Below, piece after piece: positions 54,935 through 64,000 of a stretch of DNA of 64,000 nucleotides (the stretch's first letter is position 1; the number at the start of each line of letters is the position of its first letter). Made by a program: the position numbers and the translations under genes. The stretch covers positions 133,049 through 197,048 of the forward strand of contig JAJVDF010001217.1 in NCBI GenBank assembly GCA_022410635.1, given 5' to 3'. Source of the stretch: Tretioscincus oriximinensis (lineage: Eukaryota > Chordata > Lepidosauria > Squamata > Gymnophthalmidae). The notes below the pieces were generated by a model, which saw only the letters and a program-made list of their open reading frames with translations, made no database searches and was not told the DNA's origin.

Positions 54935-55130
54935 ATTTAAGGCTTTATATATTAACATGGGCACCTTGAATAGCTAGTGCAGATCTTTCACGATCAGCAT
55001 GATGTACATCCAACCAGAATCATTCACCAGCAGATGAATAACTGCATTCTGCACAGATTCTAACGTCTAGACTGTCTTCAAGGGCAGACCCACGCAGGGT
55101 TACAGTAGTCTATCAGATCCTGAATATAGG
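54935..55130 (-). mobile_element. L2-like LINE fragment
   Basis: Forward ACATGGGCACCTTGAATAGC, AACTGCATTCTGCACAG and GGGTTACAGTAGTC match the region near 43740-43880 in kind. Confidence 0.65.
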
Positions 55131-55320
55131 GAACCTGAGAAAAGCGGGGTATAAGAACCCAGTTCTTCTTCTTCTTCTTCTTCTTCTTCTTCTTCTTCTT
55201 CTTCTTCTTCTTCTTCTTCTTCTTCTTCTTCTTCTTCTTCTTCTTCTTCTTCTTCTTCTTCTTCTTCTTCTTCTTCTTCTTCTTCTTCTTCTTCTTCTTC
55301 TTCTTCTTCTCCTTCTCCTC
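55131..55320 (+). repeat. SINE-A end with a long pure (CTT)n tract
   Basis: GAGAAAAGCGGGGTATAAGAACCC, then about 147 bases of uninterrupted CTT (55164-55310). It is the longest perfect trinucleotide run in the window. Confidence 0.97.
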
Positions 55321-55372
55321 CTTCCTGGGCCTTCTTCCAGGACCAATGAGGAAGGGTGGGAACACCTCCATT

Positions 55373-55560
55373 ACAAAAACAGGCTGCAACATCTAGGTCT
55401 CTTCAGCCTTGAAAGAAGGCGCTCAAGAGGTGATCTAATTAAAGTGTATAAAAATCGTGCATGGGCTGGACAAGGGAAATAGAAAAAAAATATTTTTGTC
55501 TATCGCACAACACCAGGAGCAGGGAGGATTCATCGAAGCTGAAAGGCAGAAGATTCAGGT
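55373..55560 (+). mobile_element. CR1 coding fragment
   Basis: CAAGAGGTGATCTAATTAAAG and CTATCGCACAACACCAGGAG correspond to the RT tail. Confidence 0.75.
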
Positions 55561-56066
55561 CAGGCAAGGGTTGGTGTTTCTAAAATAAAAATAAAAAGCC
55601 ATTTTTTTTTGCAACGTTGATATAGATTCCTCTGCTTTCTGCATGGCTTGGAAATCTGAATTTTCCTTGTGGAGAACATGACCACTTTTGAAAGCATTTC
55701 TAACTCACTGCAAAGCCAGCAAACAGAAATAGACGCTTTCTTTTCCCTTCTTTTTCTCCTGCCAACCCCAGGAACATCACAAGCTGAGGGCGAAGGAGAA
55801 GCAGCCGCCCCATGTGTGTCTGTTCTTGGCATTATTAGCATTCTACCCTAGTGCCTGTCTTTCGCTTTCCCTCTTGTTTCTTGCCTTGGGGGAAGGAAGC
55901 AGAGAGTGCACAGAATCTGAATTGGTGGGGTCAGGATGCTCAGGACGGGTGGGGGGACAGTGGTGGTGGGGGTGGGGGGAAATGGGNGTGGATCTGCAAA
56001 ACCTCAGCTCAAAACCAGTGCAAGTAGGTTAGTTTGTTTTTAAAAAAAAGATTGGTTTTCTAGTTT
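55561..56066. other. No feature recognised
   Basis: Intronic DNA; a G-rich patch at 55945-55990 is the only composition feature. Confidence 0.45.
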
Positions 56067-56285
56067 GAGGGGATCTTCCCTCTGAGCATGCGCAAAGTGC
56101 ATTGGAAATTTGGCAGTGGGGTCTCTGAGCATGCGCAAAGTACACCGGAAACTGAGGGGATCTTCCCTCTGAGCATGCNCAAAGTGCATTGGAAATTTGG
56201 CAGTGGGGTCTCTGAGCATGCGCAAAGTACACCGGANNCNNANGGGANCTTCCCTCTGAGCATGCGCAAAGTGCATTGGAAACTC
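56067..56285 (+). repeat. 87-bp tandem repeat with GCATGCGC (NRF1-like) sites
   Basis: GAGCATGCGCAAAGT occurs five times, with GCATGCGC starting at 56086, 56129, 56173 (one N), 56216 and 56260. Alternate spacings of 43 and 44 bases give an 87-bp higher-order unit, about 2.5 copies. Several N bases at 56237-56249 mark assembly uncertainty. Confidence 0.93.
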
Positions 56286-56469
56286 AGCAGACAGGAGTTT
56301 TCTCTTTATGGTTGCTTGTGACGTTTATATCCTACCTGCCTTCTGTGATATTTATACGATACCTGCTCTCCTCTCTGTTTTATGTTTATGGCAAGTCAGT
56401 GCCATAAGGAAGTAGTTAGGACGTTCCTAAAGATATTGTTTGTTACTGTCTTAAAGTCCTAATTGTGTT

Positions 56470-56548
56470 GCTTCTACCGTTGGCCTCCTTGAGACCTTTG
56501 GGTATGGGGCAGGGTATAGGTATGTATAAACAAACAAATAAATAAAGG
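56470..56548 (+). mobile_element. SINE-B 3' end
   Basis: TTGAGACCTTTGGGTATGGG to CAAATAAATAAAGG. Confidence 0.75.
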
Positions 56549-56604
56549 CCATTTGCCTGGCGTGGAGCGCAAGTGAAGGTTTGCCTTTGTGTTCTGCTTT
56601 CGAA

Positions 56605-57160
56605 GGAATTTACTGGGCTCTTATACCCTGTTTTTCTCACCTTTCAAAGGGTCTCAGAGGCTTACAAGAGTATTTTTGCCCGAAGGCTGACATTCTATGT
56701 TCCTCACCAGGCTGTGGTCGTTCCCATGTATCTACTTGCAGTCAATTGCCAATTCTTGCAATTCTTGCTTTCGAATAGCTGGGTTGGCTAGAGCTGCAGG
56801 CTAGTGGAAGGTGATCAGCCCTCCCCATGTCTGGCACAGGGCCCCCAAGCCCCATCTCTCGGGTGAGAGGCCGCCTCCTAAGCGACTGAGCCATTCAGTC
56901 AATTTTTTATGCCCCGTTCTTTTCCAGAGCGGCTTACAGGGTTACTTTTCACCCGAAGGCTGACATCTTATTTTATCTTTCCCCTCAGGTTTATGATGGT
57001 ACTCATTTATCTAATTGAAATACAGATTACAAATTTGCATCTCTTTCGAATAGCTGGGTCGGCTAGAGCAGCAGTCACACCTCCCCGTGTCCGACACAGG
57101 GCTTCGAAAGCCCATCTCCCAGCTGGAAGTCTGTCTCCTTGGCGACTGAGCCATTCGTAC
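56605..57160 (-). mobile_element. Two SINE-A-type elements in tandem, reverse
   Basis: First copy 56610-56900, ending in AGCGACTGAGCCATTC. Second, more diverged, 56905-57160, ending in GGCGACTGAGCCATTCGTAC. Confidence 0.85.
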
Positions 57161-57506
57161 CTACATGTGCCAACACAAAGACCTAGATTGGTTGGATTCC
57201 TGCCCAGGGTCCATGCCAGGAGTTTTTTCTTNCACCCAGGAAGGTGTGGGGGTAGAAGTGATGACTGGAAAGGAAATGCATTTGAGCACCTTGTATTGGC
57301 TCCCCTGTGCGCCGGGAACCCGACTGCCTCCAGCTGCTGCTGCAGCATCAGATTGGATGCAGTTGGAGACAGTTGCTGTGGCAACCGCATAGGCCTCAAG
57401 CCATAGCAACCAGAGGGGCGCGTGGGATTGCTGNCGCCCGTATCATGGACGGCTGTGGGGAGGCTGTGGCAATTTCTAAGGAATTGGTGGCCCATGTTGG
57501 CTACAC
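57161..57506. other. No feature recognised
   Basis: GC-moderate intronic DNA; open frames on both strands carry no recognised domain. Confidence 0.45.
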
Positions 57507-57676
57507 TAGGCTGACCAGATGATCCCTTTTGGGGGTGGGGGGGTTAAACCCCAGTTTTTTCTGAGGAAGTTTTTTCTGAAAAAAAGATGTTTTTCCAATT
57601 TTTTTTTTCCTCAGAAAAGCCCCCAAAACCGTGTTTTAACACACACACNCCCAAAAGGGGTCATCTGGTCAGCCTA
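57507..57676. mobile_element. FB1 palindromic element
   Basis: Complete TAGGCTGACC...GGTCAGCCTA, 170 bases, the shortest full copy. Confidence 0.85.
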
Positions 57677-57695
57677 GGCTAGATCACCTCCCATA

Positions 57696-57898
57696 TAGGC
57701 TGACCNGATGACTCCTTTTGGGGTGGGTGGGTTTGAAAACCTGGTTTTGGGGTGCCTCCCATTTTTTTCTGAGGAAAAAACAAAAAAAATTGGAAAAAAA
57801 ATCATTTTTTGAAAAAGATTTTCCTCAGAAAAACCGGGATGCACCCCAAAACCGGGTTTTCAAACACCCCCCCCCCAAAGGGGTCATAAGGTCAGCCT
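57696..57898. mobile_element. FB1 palindromic element
   Basis: A second copy 20 bases further on. Its right end is degraded (GGTCATAAGGTCAGCCTT). Confidence 0.85.
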
Positions 57899-58019
57899 TG
57901 AGGGAGGCTTAATTTTAAAATAAAAATAAAACTATGGTTTCTTGGGCTTCAACGGCATATTTATTTCCAAACCATCTGTGACGGGGCTTGGAGAAATGAA
58001 ATTAGAAGTGGTGCCATTT

Positions 58020-58661
58020 GCTTCAAGTCTTCTGATTAAATAATAATATAAAAACATGATATGATATGAAATGAGTAATACAGAATAATATAAAAGAATA
58101 TAAACATATAACTGTACATATAAAATAATGATGTAATAATAGAATAATATAAAGATAATAATTTAAAAACTATACTTGCATATAGTATAATAATAACAAT
58201 AATGTATAGCGATAATAAAAACTGTATAAAAGAATAATAATACAATACTTACTGGTAACACAAAGAATAATATAAAATAATAATAGGATAATGATTGAAT
58301 AATAATATAAAATAATTATAGGATAAAATAATAATAGGATAATATATAAAATGATTGAATAATAATATAAAATAATAATAGTGTCTGATATAATATAAAT
58401 AATGTAAAAATGCTATGACAGCATGTAATATAACAATATTGTATAATAATGAAAATAAACTAAAAGACTTACAATATATAATACAAAGAATAATCTAAAA
58501 TAATATAATACTACATAATAACAAAAAAATAATCTAAAATAATATAATATGTCTCATAATATGATGTATAGGAATACCTGTATAAAAATAAGACAATTAA
58601 TAGCAAATAATAGTAGTAATAGTGATAGCAGTAATAGTAATAGCAGTAATAGTAGCAGTAA

Positions 58662-58738
<77 letters not shown>

Positions 58739-58744
58739 GTAGTA

Positions 58745-58813
<69 letters not shown>

Positions 58814-58846
58814 ATAGTAGTAGTAGTAGTAATAGTAATAGTAATG
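58020..58846 (+). repeat. AT-rich block grading into (TAG)n/(TAA)n microsatellite
   Basis: 58030-58610 is built from AATAATATAAAATA-like phrases. From 58610 it becomes alternating runs of pure TAG and pure TAA/AAT units. Confidence 0.95.
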
Positions 58847-58950
58847 CCCAGGTGCATCTGGTGGGCCTCTGTGTGACACAGAATGCTGGACTCGATGGGC
58901 TGTGGCCTGATCCAGTATGGCTCTTCTTATGTTCTTATGTTCTTATGTAG
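58847..58950 (+). mobile_element. CR1-type 3' tail inserted in the microsatellite
   Basis: CCCAGGTGCATCTGGTGGGC to GTTCTTATGTTCTTATGT. TAG/TAA units resume right after it. Confidence 0.9.
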
Positions 58951-59508
58951 TAATAATAATAGTAATAGTAGTATTTGTATTCGTATTCATATTCATATTA
59001 TTCATATTATTCATATTATTCTTATTATTAACGGTCCCGATTTTTATGGACATTTGCATAAAAGTATTTTTACCATCCTCAAGAAATGTTTTTCAATCCA
59101 ATGACAAAAAAAACGGATTACAGCTATGATTCGGTTTGCTCTTCTATGTCTTATAGCTGTAAAATCTGAAAAAAGTGGGAAATTACTTTATATTTNATCT
59201 CTCCCCCCCCCCCCCCCCCGTCCAGTTTTGGCAATATATATTTTAACCAAGATATTGCCTTCTGCTTCCACTTGTGACCCTGTGATTGTGACTTCCTTGG
59301 GGCAGATAATTCTTTTTCTCTTTTATTTTTCCCAGGCTGAAGGGCTGATGGGCTGATGGGTTGAGTTTCCTTTTTTTATTTCCACACCAAATGGTCCATA
59401 TGTGCCCTCTTGTTTCAGCCAGGGAAAGGTGATTTGCAATGCAAAACCATCACACCACATTTCCCTAGAGCAGCAAGAAGACGGAAGAGAAAGAAAGTTG
59501 TATTTTAC
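58951..59508. other. Microsatellite remnant, then unassigned DNA
   Basis: (AATAGT)/(TTCATA) units to 59030 and a poly(C) run at 59203-59219; nothing else is recognised. Confidence 0.5.
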
Positions 59509-59694
59509 TAGCCTGGCCAGATGACCCCCTTTTGGGGGGGGCGGGGGCCCCCCCTGAAAACCTGTTTTTTGGGTACCTCCCAGTTTTTTCTGAGGAAATT
59601 TTTTTTAAAAAAAAGGTTTTTTTTGAAATATTTTTTGTTTTGTTTTTTTTTTTTCCTCAAAAAAACCCGGGGGCCCCCCCAAAAATGGGGTTTC

Positions 59695-59725
<31 letters not shown>

Positions 59726-59748
59726 AAAGGGATTATCCGGTCAGCCTA
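59509..59748. mobile_element. FB1 palindromic element with poly(C)-poly(A) arm
   Basis: Ends TAGCCTGGCCAGATGACC and TCCGGTCAGCCTA. The right arm has expanded into long C and A runs (59690-59728). Confidence 0.85.
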
Positions 59749-60085
59749 ATTTTACCCTTCTGGATGTCTGAATATTTGCATGTAAGGTTGAACAACTATC
59801 ACTCTCAGATCTGTTTCAGCTTTGGAGCCCTCAGCCCACAAGTGCTTTTAAACTGTTTTCAGTCCTGAATTACGAGCTTAATCCATTTTTTATTCAGACT
59901 TTATCTGGAACAAAAAAAGAAATTAATGAAACTTTAGCCCAATTCTTCATGACTGAAAACCTACTGAAGATGGTTTAAAAGCATGTACGTGACCAAGGCC
60001 TCGAAGAAGGAATTTTCTTAGCCTGCTTTTTTCAGGCCATTACATTTAGTATTTAGGATTGTCAGTGTGGCACAGTGGTAAAACT
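59749..60085. other. No feature recognised
   Basis: AT-rich intronic DNA. Confidence 0.45.
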
Positions 60086-60360
60086 GTGAGCCAGTTTGGT
60101 GTAACGGTTAAGTGTGGGGCTTGTACCGGATAGTCTCCAGGTTCGATTCCCCACTCCTCCTCCACGAAAGTCAGCTGGGTGACCTTGGGCCAGTCCACAG
60201 TTCTTTGAACTCTCTCAGCCCCACCTACTCCACAGGATCTCTGTTGTGGAGAAAGCAACGAAAGCTATGTGACCCACCCTATGGTTGGCTGCCCTGAGAC
60301 CTCTGGGTATAGGGCGGGATACAAGTACAAATAAATAAATAATAAATAAATAAAATAAAA
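60086..60360 (+). mobile_element. SINE-B, near full length
   Basis: Head CCAGTTTGGTGTAACGGTTA (A box), B box GGTTCGATTCC, core TGACCTTGGGCCAGTC, 3' end GGGCGGGATACAAGTAC, tail of AAATAAATA units. The best copy for seeing the tRNA-derived structure. Confidence 0.95.
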
Positions 60361-60404
60361 TAAAATATTTGCAAGTCTTTGAGCATCTACCTTGCAGGGT
60401 GGTT

Positions 60405-60690
60405 GTGAAGAAGACGAGGGGGAGGAGGAAGAGGGTGGAGGAGAAGGACAAGAAGAAGAAAAGAAGAGGAGAAGTTGGTTTTTATACTCCACTATTTTTA
60501 ACCTGAAGGGAATCAAAATAGCTTCCGTATCCTTCCGTTCTTCCCTTCACAACAAGCACCTTGTGAAGTAGGTGGGGCTGAGAGAGCCCTGAAGAATTGT
60601 GACCACCTTGCCACCCACCTGGCTTCATGGAGAAGTGAGAGATTTCCAGATAAGAGACTCGCACTTTAATCACTACACCAGACTATCTCT
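60405..60690 (-). mobile_element. Sauria-type SINE, reverse, with purine tail
   Basis: A GGA/GAA tract (60410-60475), then TTTTTATACTCCACTATTTT, CACAACAAGCACCTTGTGAAG, and a head end with TTAATCACTACACCAGACTA. Confidence 0.85.
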
Positions 60691-60794
60691 CAATACTACA
60701 TAAAGCTAAAATGATAAACAGGCATAAATTGAGTCCAAATCACACAGCAGATCTTTTCCAAGCACCACTAAAATAGTTTCACTAAAGTTCCTAC

Positions 60795-60940
60795 TTGTTT
60801 GTTTATTTGTACTTGTGTCCCACCCTATGCCCGAAGGCCTCAGGGCAGCCAACCATAGGGCGGTGCACATAGCTTTTTGTTGCTTTCTCCACAACAGACA
60901 CCCTGTGGAGAAGGTGGGGCTGAGAGAGTTACTTGGCAAT
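60795..60940 (-). mobile_element. SINE-B, reverse
   Basis: Forward TTGTTTATTTGTACTTGTGT to GTGGGGCTGAGAGAGTTAC. Confidence 0.9.
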
Positions 60941-62043
60941 GAGTCTCAAAGCATCTTAGATAATAAGAAAAAAGGTTTCCAGATGAGTACGCAGGAGTCA
61001 ATGGAAGTTTTGTGTGTGATTAGAGGTGTAAACCTTTCAGAGTGTTGAAATGTAAAGTGGCAACCTGTGGGCGCTTCGGAGACGCCTCTGAATTGTCTCC
61101 AGAGATGCTTCTGAAGGCAGATGTGGAGCTGTCCTTCGGAGANCGCTGATCTTCAGAGGTTTCTGTGCCAATGTGGCTGCCTACGATACGAGATTGCCGG
61201 AGACTAAGGCAAAAGCTTCTTCCTTGACGCATCGACCTCTTGGAAGGGGGGTACCTGGACACCCATCCCAGTATCCATCTCTCCCCACGATGCAAGAACC
61301 CTGCAGGATCAGGCCACAATCTGTCTGGTCTAGCATCCTGTCTCCCCACCATCCTTTGGTTTGGATCCCCAGTAACGTATTTGCGGAATATGGATTACTT
61401 TCCTTAACGTGTCTTGCACACACACCGAAAGCTTGATCTGATCTCTTGTCTCCTTGTACGTTGAGGTGGGCAGGCAGCCCTCCCCTCCAGCTCCCCCCCC
61501 TGATGAACCCTCCAAGGGGCTTGGCTTCCGTGCCGTCACACCTTGGCCTGGATAACTATGTCGCTGTGGCTTCCAGGCAGGGCTCAGAGACGTGTGCTTA
61601 ATGCTGCGAATGTGGGAAAGTGTGTCAGGCGGCGTGGGGAGGGCCGGAGAGGCGTAGCATACGCTTGGCTGGGTCTGGAGTCGGTGGCAGGAAGGCGAAA
61701 GCAATAAATGCACTTGTGTGGAAAGGCAGAAGCCGAGACTGGGAGGAAGGGGGTGGTTGGCCTGGTCACAGAGCATCCATTTGGCAATATGCCTCACAAT
61801 GGCATGGCGGTGCTAGGGTGGTTTGTAGCACAGGCGCAACCTTTGAAAGGACGGTTCCTTGCCTGGCACAGCATTTGAACATCTACAAATTCTGCAGAGA
61901 GCCAGTCTAGTCTGGTGGTCAGAGGGATTCTTGTCTGAAGATTTCAAAGAAATGGACACGTTAACCTAGGTTTGGAATATTTAGGTTCAGATCAGTTTGG
62001 AGACCAATAAGAAAAGATGTGGCCTAGTCTATGAAAGCTCCTG
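60941..62043. other. Mostly unassigned intron DNA
   Basis: Possible antisense CR1 UTR remnant at about 61300-61350 (GATCAGGCCACAATCTGTC). The remainder is moderate GC with no exon or repeat assigned. Confidence 0.45.
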
Positions 62044-62237
62044 CTGCCTCCTTTCTGTCTACCTACCTATCTGTCTATCTTTCTGTCTATCTGTCTGCCC
62101 GTCTATCTATCTATCTGTCTACCTACCCGTCTATCTGTTTCTCTGTGTATCCGTCTATCTATCTATCTGTTTATTTATCTATCTATCTATCTGTCTGTCT
62201 ACCCGTCTATCTGTCTGTGTACCCGTCTATCTATCTA

Positions 62238-62276
<39 letters not shown>

Positions 62277-62289
62277 ACCCGTCTATCTA

Positions 62290-62328
<39 letters not shown>

Positions 62329-62389
62329 ACCCGTCTATATATCTGCCTGTCTGTCTGTCTACCCGTCTATCTATCTGTCTGCCCACGCG

Positions 62390-62426
<37 letters not shown>

Positions 62427-62757
62427 TCTATCTGTCTGTCTGTCTTTCTATGTCTGTCTACCCGTCTATATATCTGCCTGTCTGTCTACCTGTCTATCTA
62501 TCTGTCTGCCCACGCGTCTGTCTGTCTGTCTGTCTGTCTACCCATCTATATATCTATCTGTCTACCTATCCATCTATCTATCTATCTGTCTGTCTATCTG
62601 TCTTTCTGTCTGTCTACCTGTCTACCTACACATCTATATATCTGTCTGTCTGACTACCCGTCTATCTATCTGTCTGCCCACCCGTCTATATCTATCTGTC
62701 TCTCTGTCTCTCTGTCTGTCGTCTGTCTGTCAATCTATCTACCTATCTACCTACACC
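62044..62757 (+). repeat. TCTG/TCTA microsatellite array
   Basis: About 700 bases of CTGT and CTAT units broken by CTACCCGTCTAT phrases that recur as higher-order units. The bases before it (AAGCTCCTGCTGCCTCC) and after it (AAGCTCACACTGCCTGCC) are similar. Confidence 0.97.
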
Positions 62758-62935
62758 TGAAGCTCACACTGCCTGCCTTTTTCTTGATAATCTACAAGGT
62801 GCTATGAGATTCCCTTGCTAGAATGCCTGTCTTTGTCTATCACTTTCCATCTGAATAGGTGTTATCTATGGAAGCTTCTATTGCCTCCCTTTTTCTTGTT
62901 AGTTTCTAAGGTGCTACGAGATTCCCTTGTTAGGC
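62758..62935 (+). mobile_element. Two copies of the AAGGTGCTAYGAGATTCCC repeat fragment
   Basis: ACAAGGTGCTATGAGATTCCC (about 62796) and TAAGGTGCTACGAGATTCCC (about 62908), each preceded by GCCTCCTTTTTCTTG-like DNA; the same family as fragments at 27800 and 37640. Confidence 0.6.
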
Positions 62936-62984
62936 ATGCAAGACTTGATAGTCCCTCCGTTTGATTCTGCGTCCCTTCTTGAAG

Positions 62985-63118
62985 CTACCTCCGTGACCTT
63001 GTCGCAGCTCTTTGGGTCTCCCTCAGCCCCACTTACTTCACAAGGGTGCGTGTCGTGAAGAGAAAAAGGTCACCGAAGCTGCTTTGAGTGCCTCTGAGTT
63101 GAGAAGAAAGAGGGTTTG
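62985..63118 (+). mobile_element. Sauria-type SINE fragment beside ABR exon 2
   Basis: GTGACCTTGTCGCAGCTCTT, CTCAGCCCCACTTACTTCAC and AAGCTGCTTTGAGTGCCTC are a diverged SINE core and 3' end, reaching to about 40 bases from the acceptor. Confidence 0.75.
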
Positions 63119-63156
63119 AAAAACACTTCATTGCATCTCCCTGTTGCTCTTGACAG

Positions 63157-63359
63157 ATTTCAATTACGGCACAGAGGAATATGATGCCGAGGGGAACGAG
63201 GAGCCCAGGATTCTGCCGAGCGGCTCAGAGACCATGCCCTATATCGACGAGTCGCCCACCATGTCGCCCCACCTCAGCGCCCGAGGTCAGGACGGCGGTA
63301 ATGGCAGGGAGGGGCCCGAAAGCGTCTCGTCCACACCGCCCGATGGGCTGGGCCTGGCG
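63157..63359 (+). CDS. ABR: ABR exon 2 (shared by both first exons)
   Basis: The exon is bounded by a TTGACAG acceptor (AG at 63155-63156) and a perfect GTAAGT donor at 63360. It begins with two bases that complete the split codon from exon 1a (Asp) or 1b (Asn), then 67 codons, ending in phase 0. The peptide begins [15 protein letters not shown] and contains [16 protein letters not shown] followed by HLSAR, which matches the ABR segment just before the DH domain almost residue for residue. BCR has only a looser equivalent (a PYIDDSP-like motif), so this is ABR and not BCR. The DH, PH, C2 and RhoGAP exons lie beyond the right edge. A SINE-like fragment ends only about 40 bases before the acceptor. 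Confidence 0.96.
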
Positions 63360-63589
63360 GTAAGTTGGAGGAGAAACATAACACGTGAAGCTGCCTGTTT
63401 GCACTAAACGCTGGAACCCTTGACTATCATGAATTCAAATTCTGGCCAACGGGCCTTCCTCGTTCATGGCTGTTATGGAAGCCCCAGGCACACTTAAGTT
63501 TTAATCCAGCTTCAGTCCGCTTTCAGAATAGTGAAACGCAGCAGCAATAATCACTTTCTTTCCAGCTTGGGGCCTTCACATTCTTTGGA
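63360..63589 (+). other. ABR: Start of ABR intron 2
   Basis: A GTAAGT donor, then unassigned DNA; 63497-63560 carries the TTTAATCCAGCTTCAGTCC segment seen at 13041-13260. Confidence 0.6.
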
Positions 63590-63700
63590 ATTCTCTCTTC
63601 CCCGGTGACTCCACAGGGTGTCTGTTGTGGAGAAGGTAACCAAAGCTGTGTGCGCTTCCCATTGGTGAGAAAGGCATTACAAATAAATGTCATAATTATA
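63590..63700 (+). mobile_element. SINE-B-like core and tail
   Basis: CCACAGGGTGTCTGTTGTGG with a short 3' end GGCATTACAAATAAATG. Confidence 0.75.
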
Positions 63701-63734
63701 AATATACTTATTATGTATTGTGACATGTATATAT

Positions 63735-64000
63735 TATATTTATTTATTTATTTGTATTTATATCCCGCCCTATACCCGAAGGTCTCAGGGCGGCCTACCA
63801 TAGGGCGGCGCACGTAGCTTTTGATGCTTCCTCCACAACAGACACCCTGTGGAGTGGGTGGGGCTGAGAGAGTTCTAAGGAACTGTGACTGGCCCAAAGT
63901 CACCCAGCACATAGCTTTTGTTGCTTTCTCCACAACAGACACCCTGTGGAGTAGGTGGGGCTGAGAGAGTTCTAAGGAACTGTGACTGGCCCAAGGTCAC
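63735..64000 (-). mobile_element. SINE-B multimer, reverse, running off the window
   Basis: 3' end ATATCCCGCCCTATACCCG, then two core units joined at AAAGTCACCCAGCACATAGC. More may follow. Confidence 0.92.

Larger units (their letters stand above)
36591..63156 (+). other. ABR: ABR intron 1 (from exon 1b to exon 2)
   Basis: A 26.6-kb intron bounded by GTACGT and TTGACAG. No additional exon with recognisable protein homology was found inside. Its length may be inflated by the 1,416-bp duplication at 44551-47381. Confidence 0.85.

Noticed and set aside
63360..64000. Start of the ABR DH domain exon
   Set aside because: After the GTAAGT donor only SINE and intron sequence is seen to the window end; the DH-coding exon must lie outside.

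Overview
This is vertebrate nuclear DNA, most probably from a lizard (squamate). It is dominated by degraded CR1-type LINE 3' ends, tRNA-derived SINEs of the Sauria type ending in CTT repeats or AAATAAATA, palindromic non-autonomous DNA elements, and long GAA/CTT and TATC/GATG microsatellites. The SINE core with a CTT tail and the CR1 end ...TTCTTATGTTCTTATG are typical of squamates as I know them; I cannot name the species. There are two assembly gaps (1723-2017 and 42778-42937) and many single N bases.

The only recognisable protein-coding gene is the 5' part of ABR (active BCR-related RhoGEF/RacGAP), on the + strand and running off the right edge. Three exons can be supported. Exon 1a (ATG 15192, donor after 15732) lies in a CpG-rich block and encodes a Bcr-type coiled-coil oligomerisation domain. 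Exon 1b (ATG 36530, donor after 36590) encodes the start of the familiar ABR isoform. Shared exon 2 (63157-63359) follows. Both first exons end one base into a codon, so either splices in frame to exon 2. This arrangement suggests two promoters giving an oligomerising, BCR-like ABR and the ordinary ABR without that domain. It is the main result of the window.

Layout: 1-14.7 kb is upstream DNA full of CR1, SINE and microsatellite sequence. The CpG block with exon 1a is at about 14.73-15.84 kb. From 15.7 to 36.0 kb is the first intron, with a 38-bp minisatellite, CR1, SINEs, purine/pyrimidine tracts and foldback elements. The second promoter and exon 1b are at about 36.0-36.6 kb. The large intron from 36.6 to 63.2 kb holds a 1,416-bp direct duplication that may be an assembly artefact, L2 and CR1 fragments, GATA/TCTA arrays, an AT-rich block and an 87-bp repeat with NRF1-like sites. 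Exon 2 lies in the last kilobase.

Repeat names used below are mine. SINE-A: tRNA-derived, with A and B boxes, a GCCGCTTTGAGTCCCTTT core and a CTT tail. SINE-B: Sauria-like, with a TGACCTTGGGCCAGTCACAG core and an AAATAAATA tail. FB1: a palindromic element of about 170-245 bp with TAGGCTGACC ends. Element D: a longer element with similar ends. Family C: an unclassified dispersed repeat of about 300 bp. Repeat boundaries were read by eye and are good to roughly 10-30 bases.
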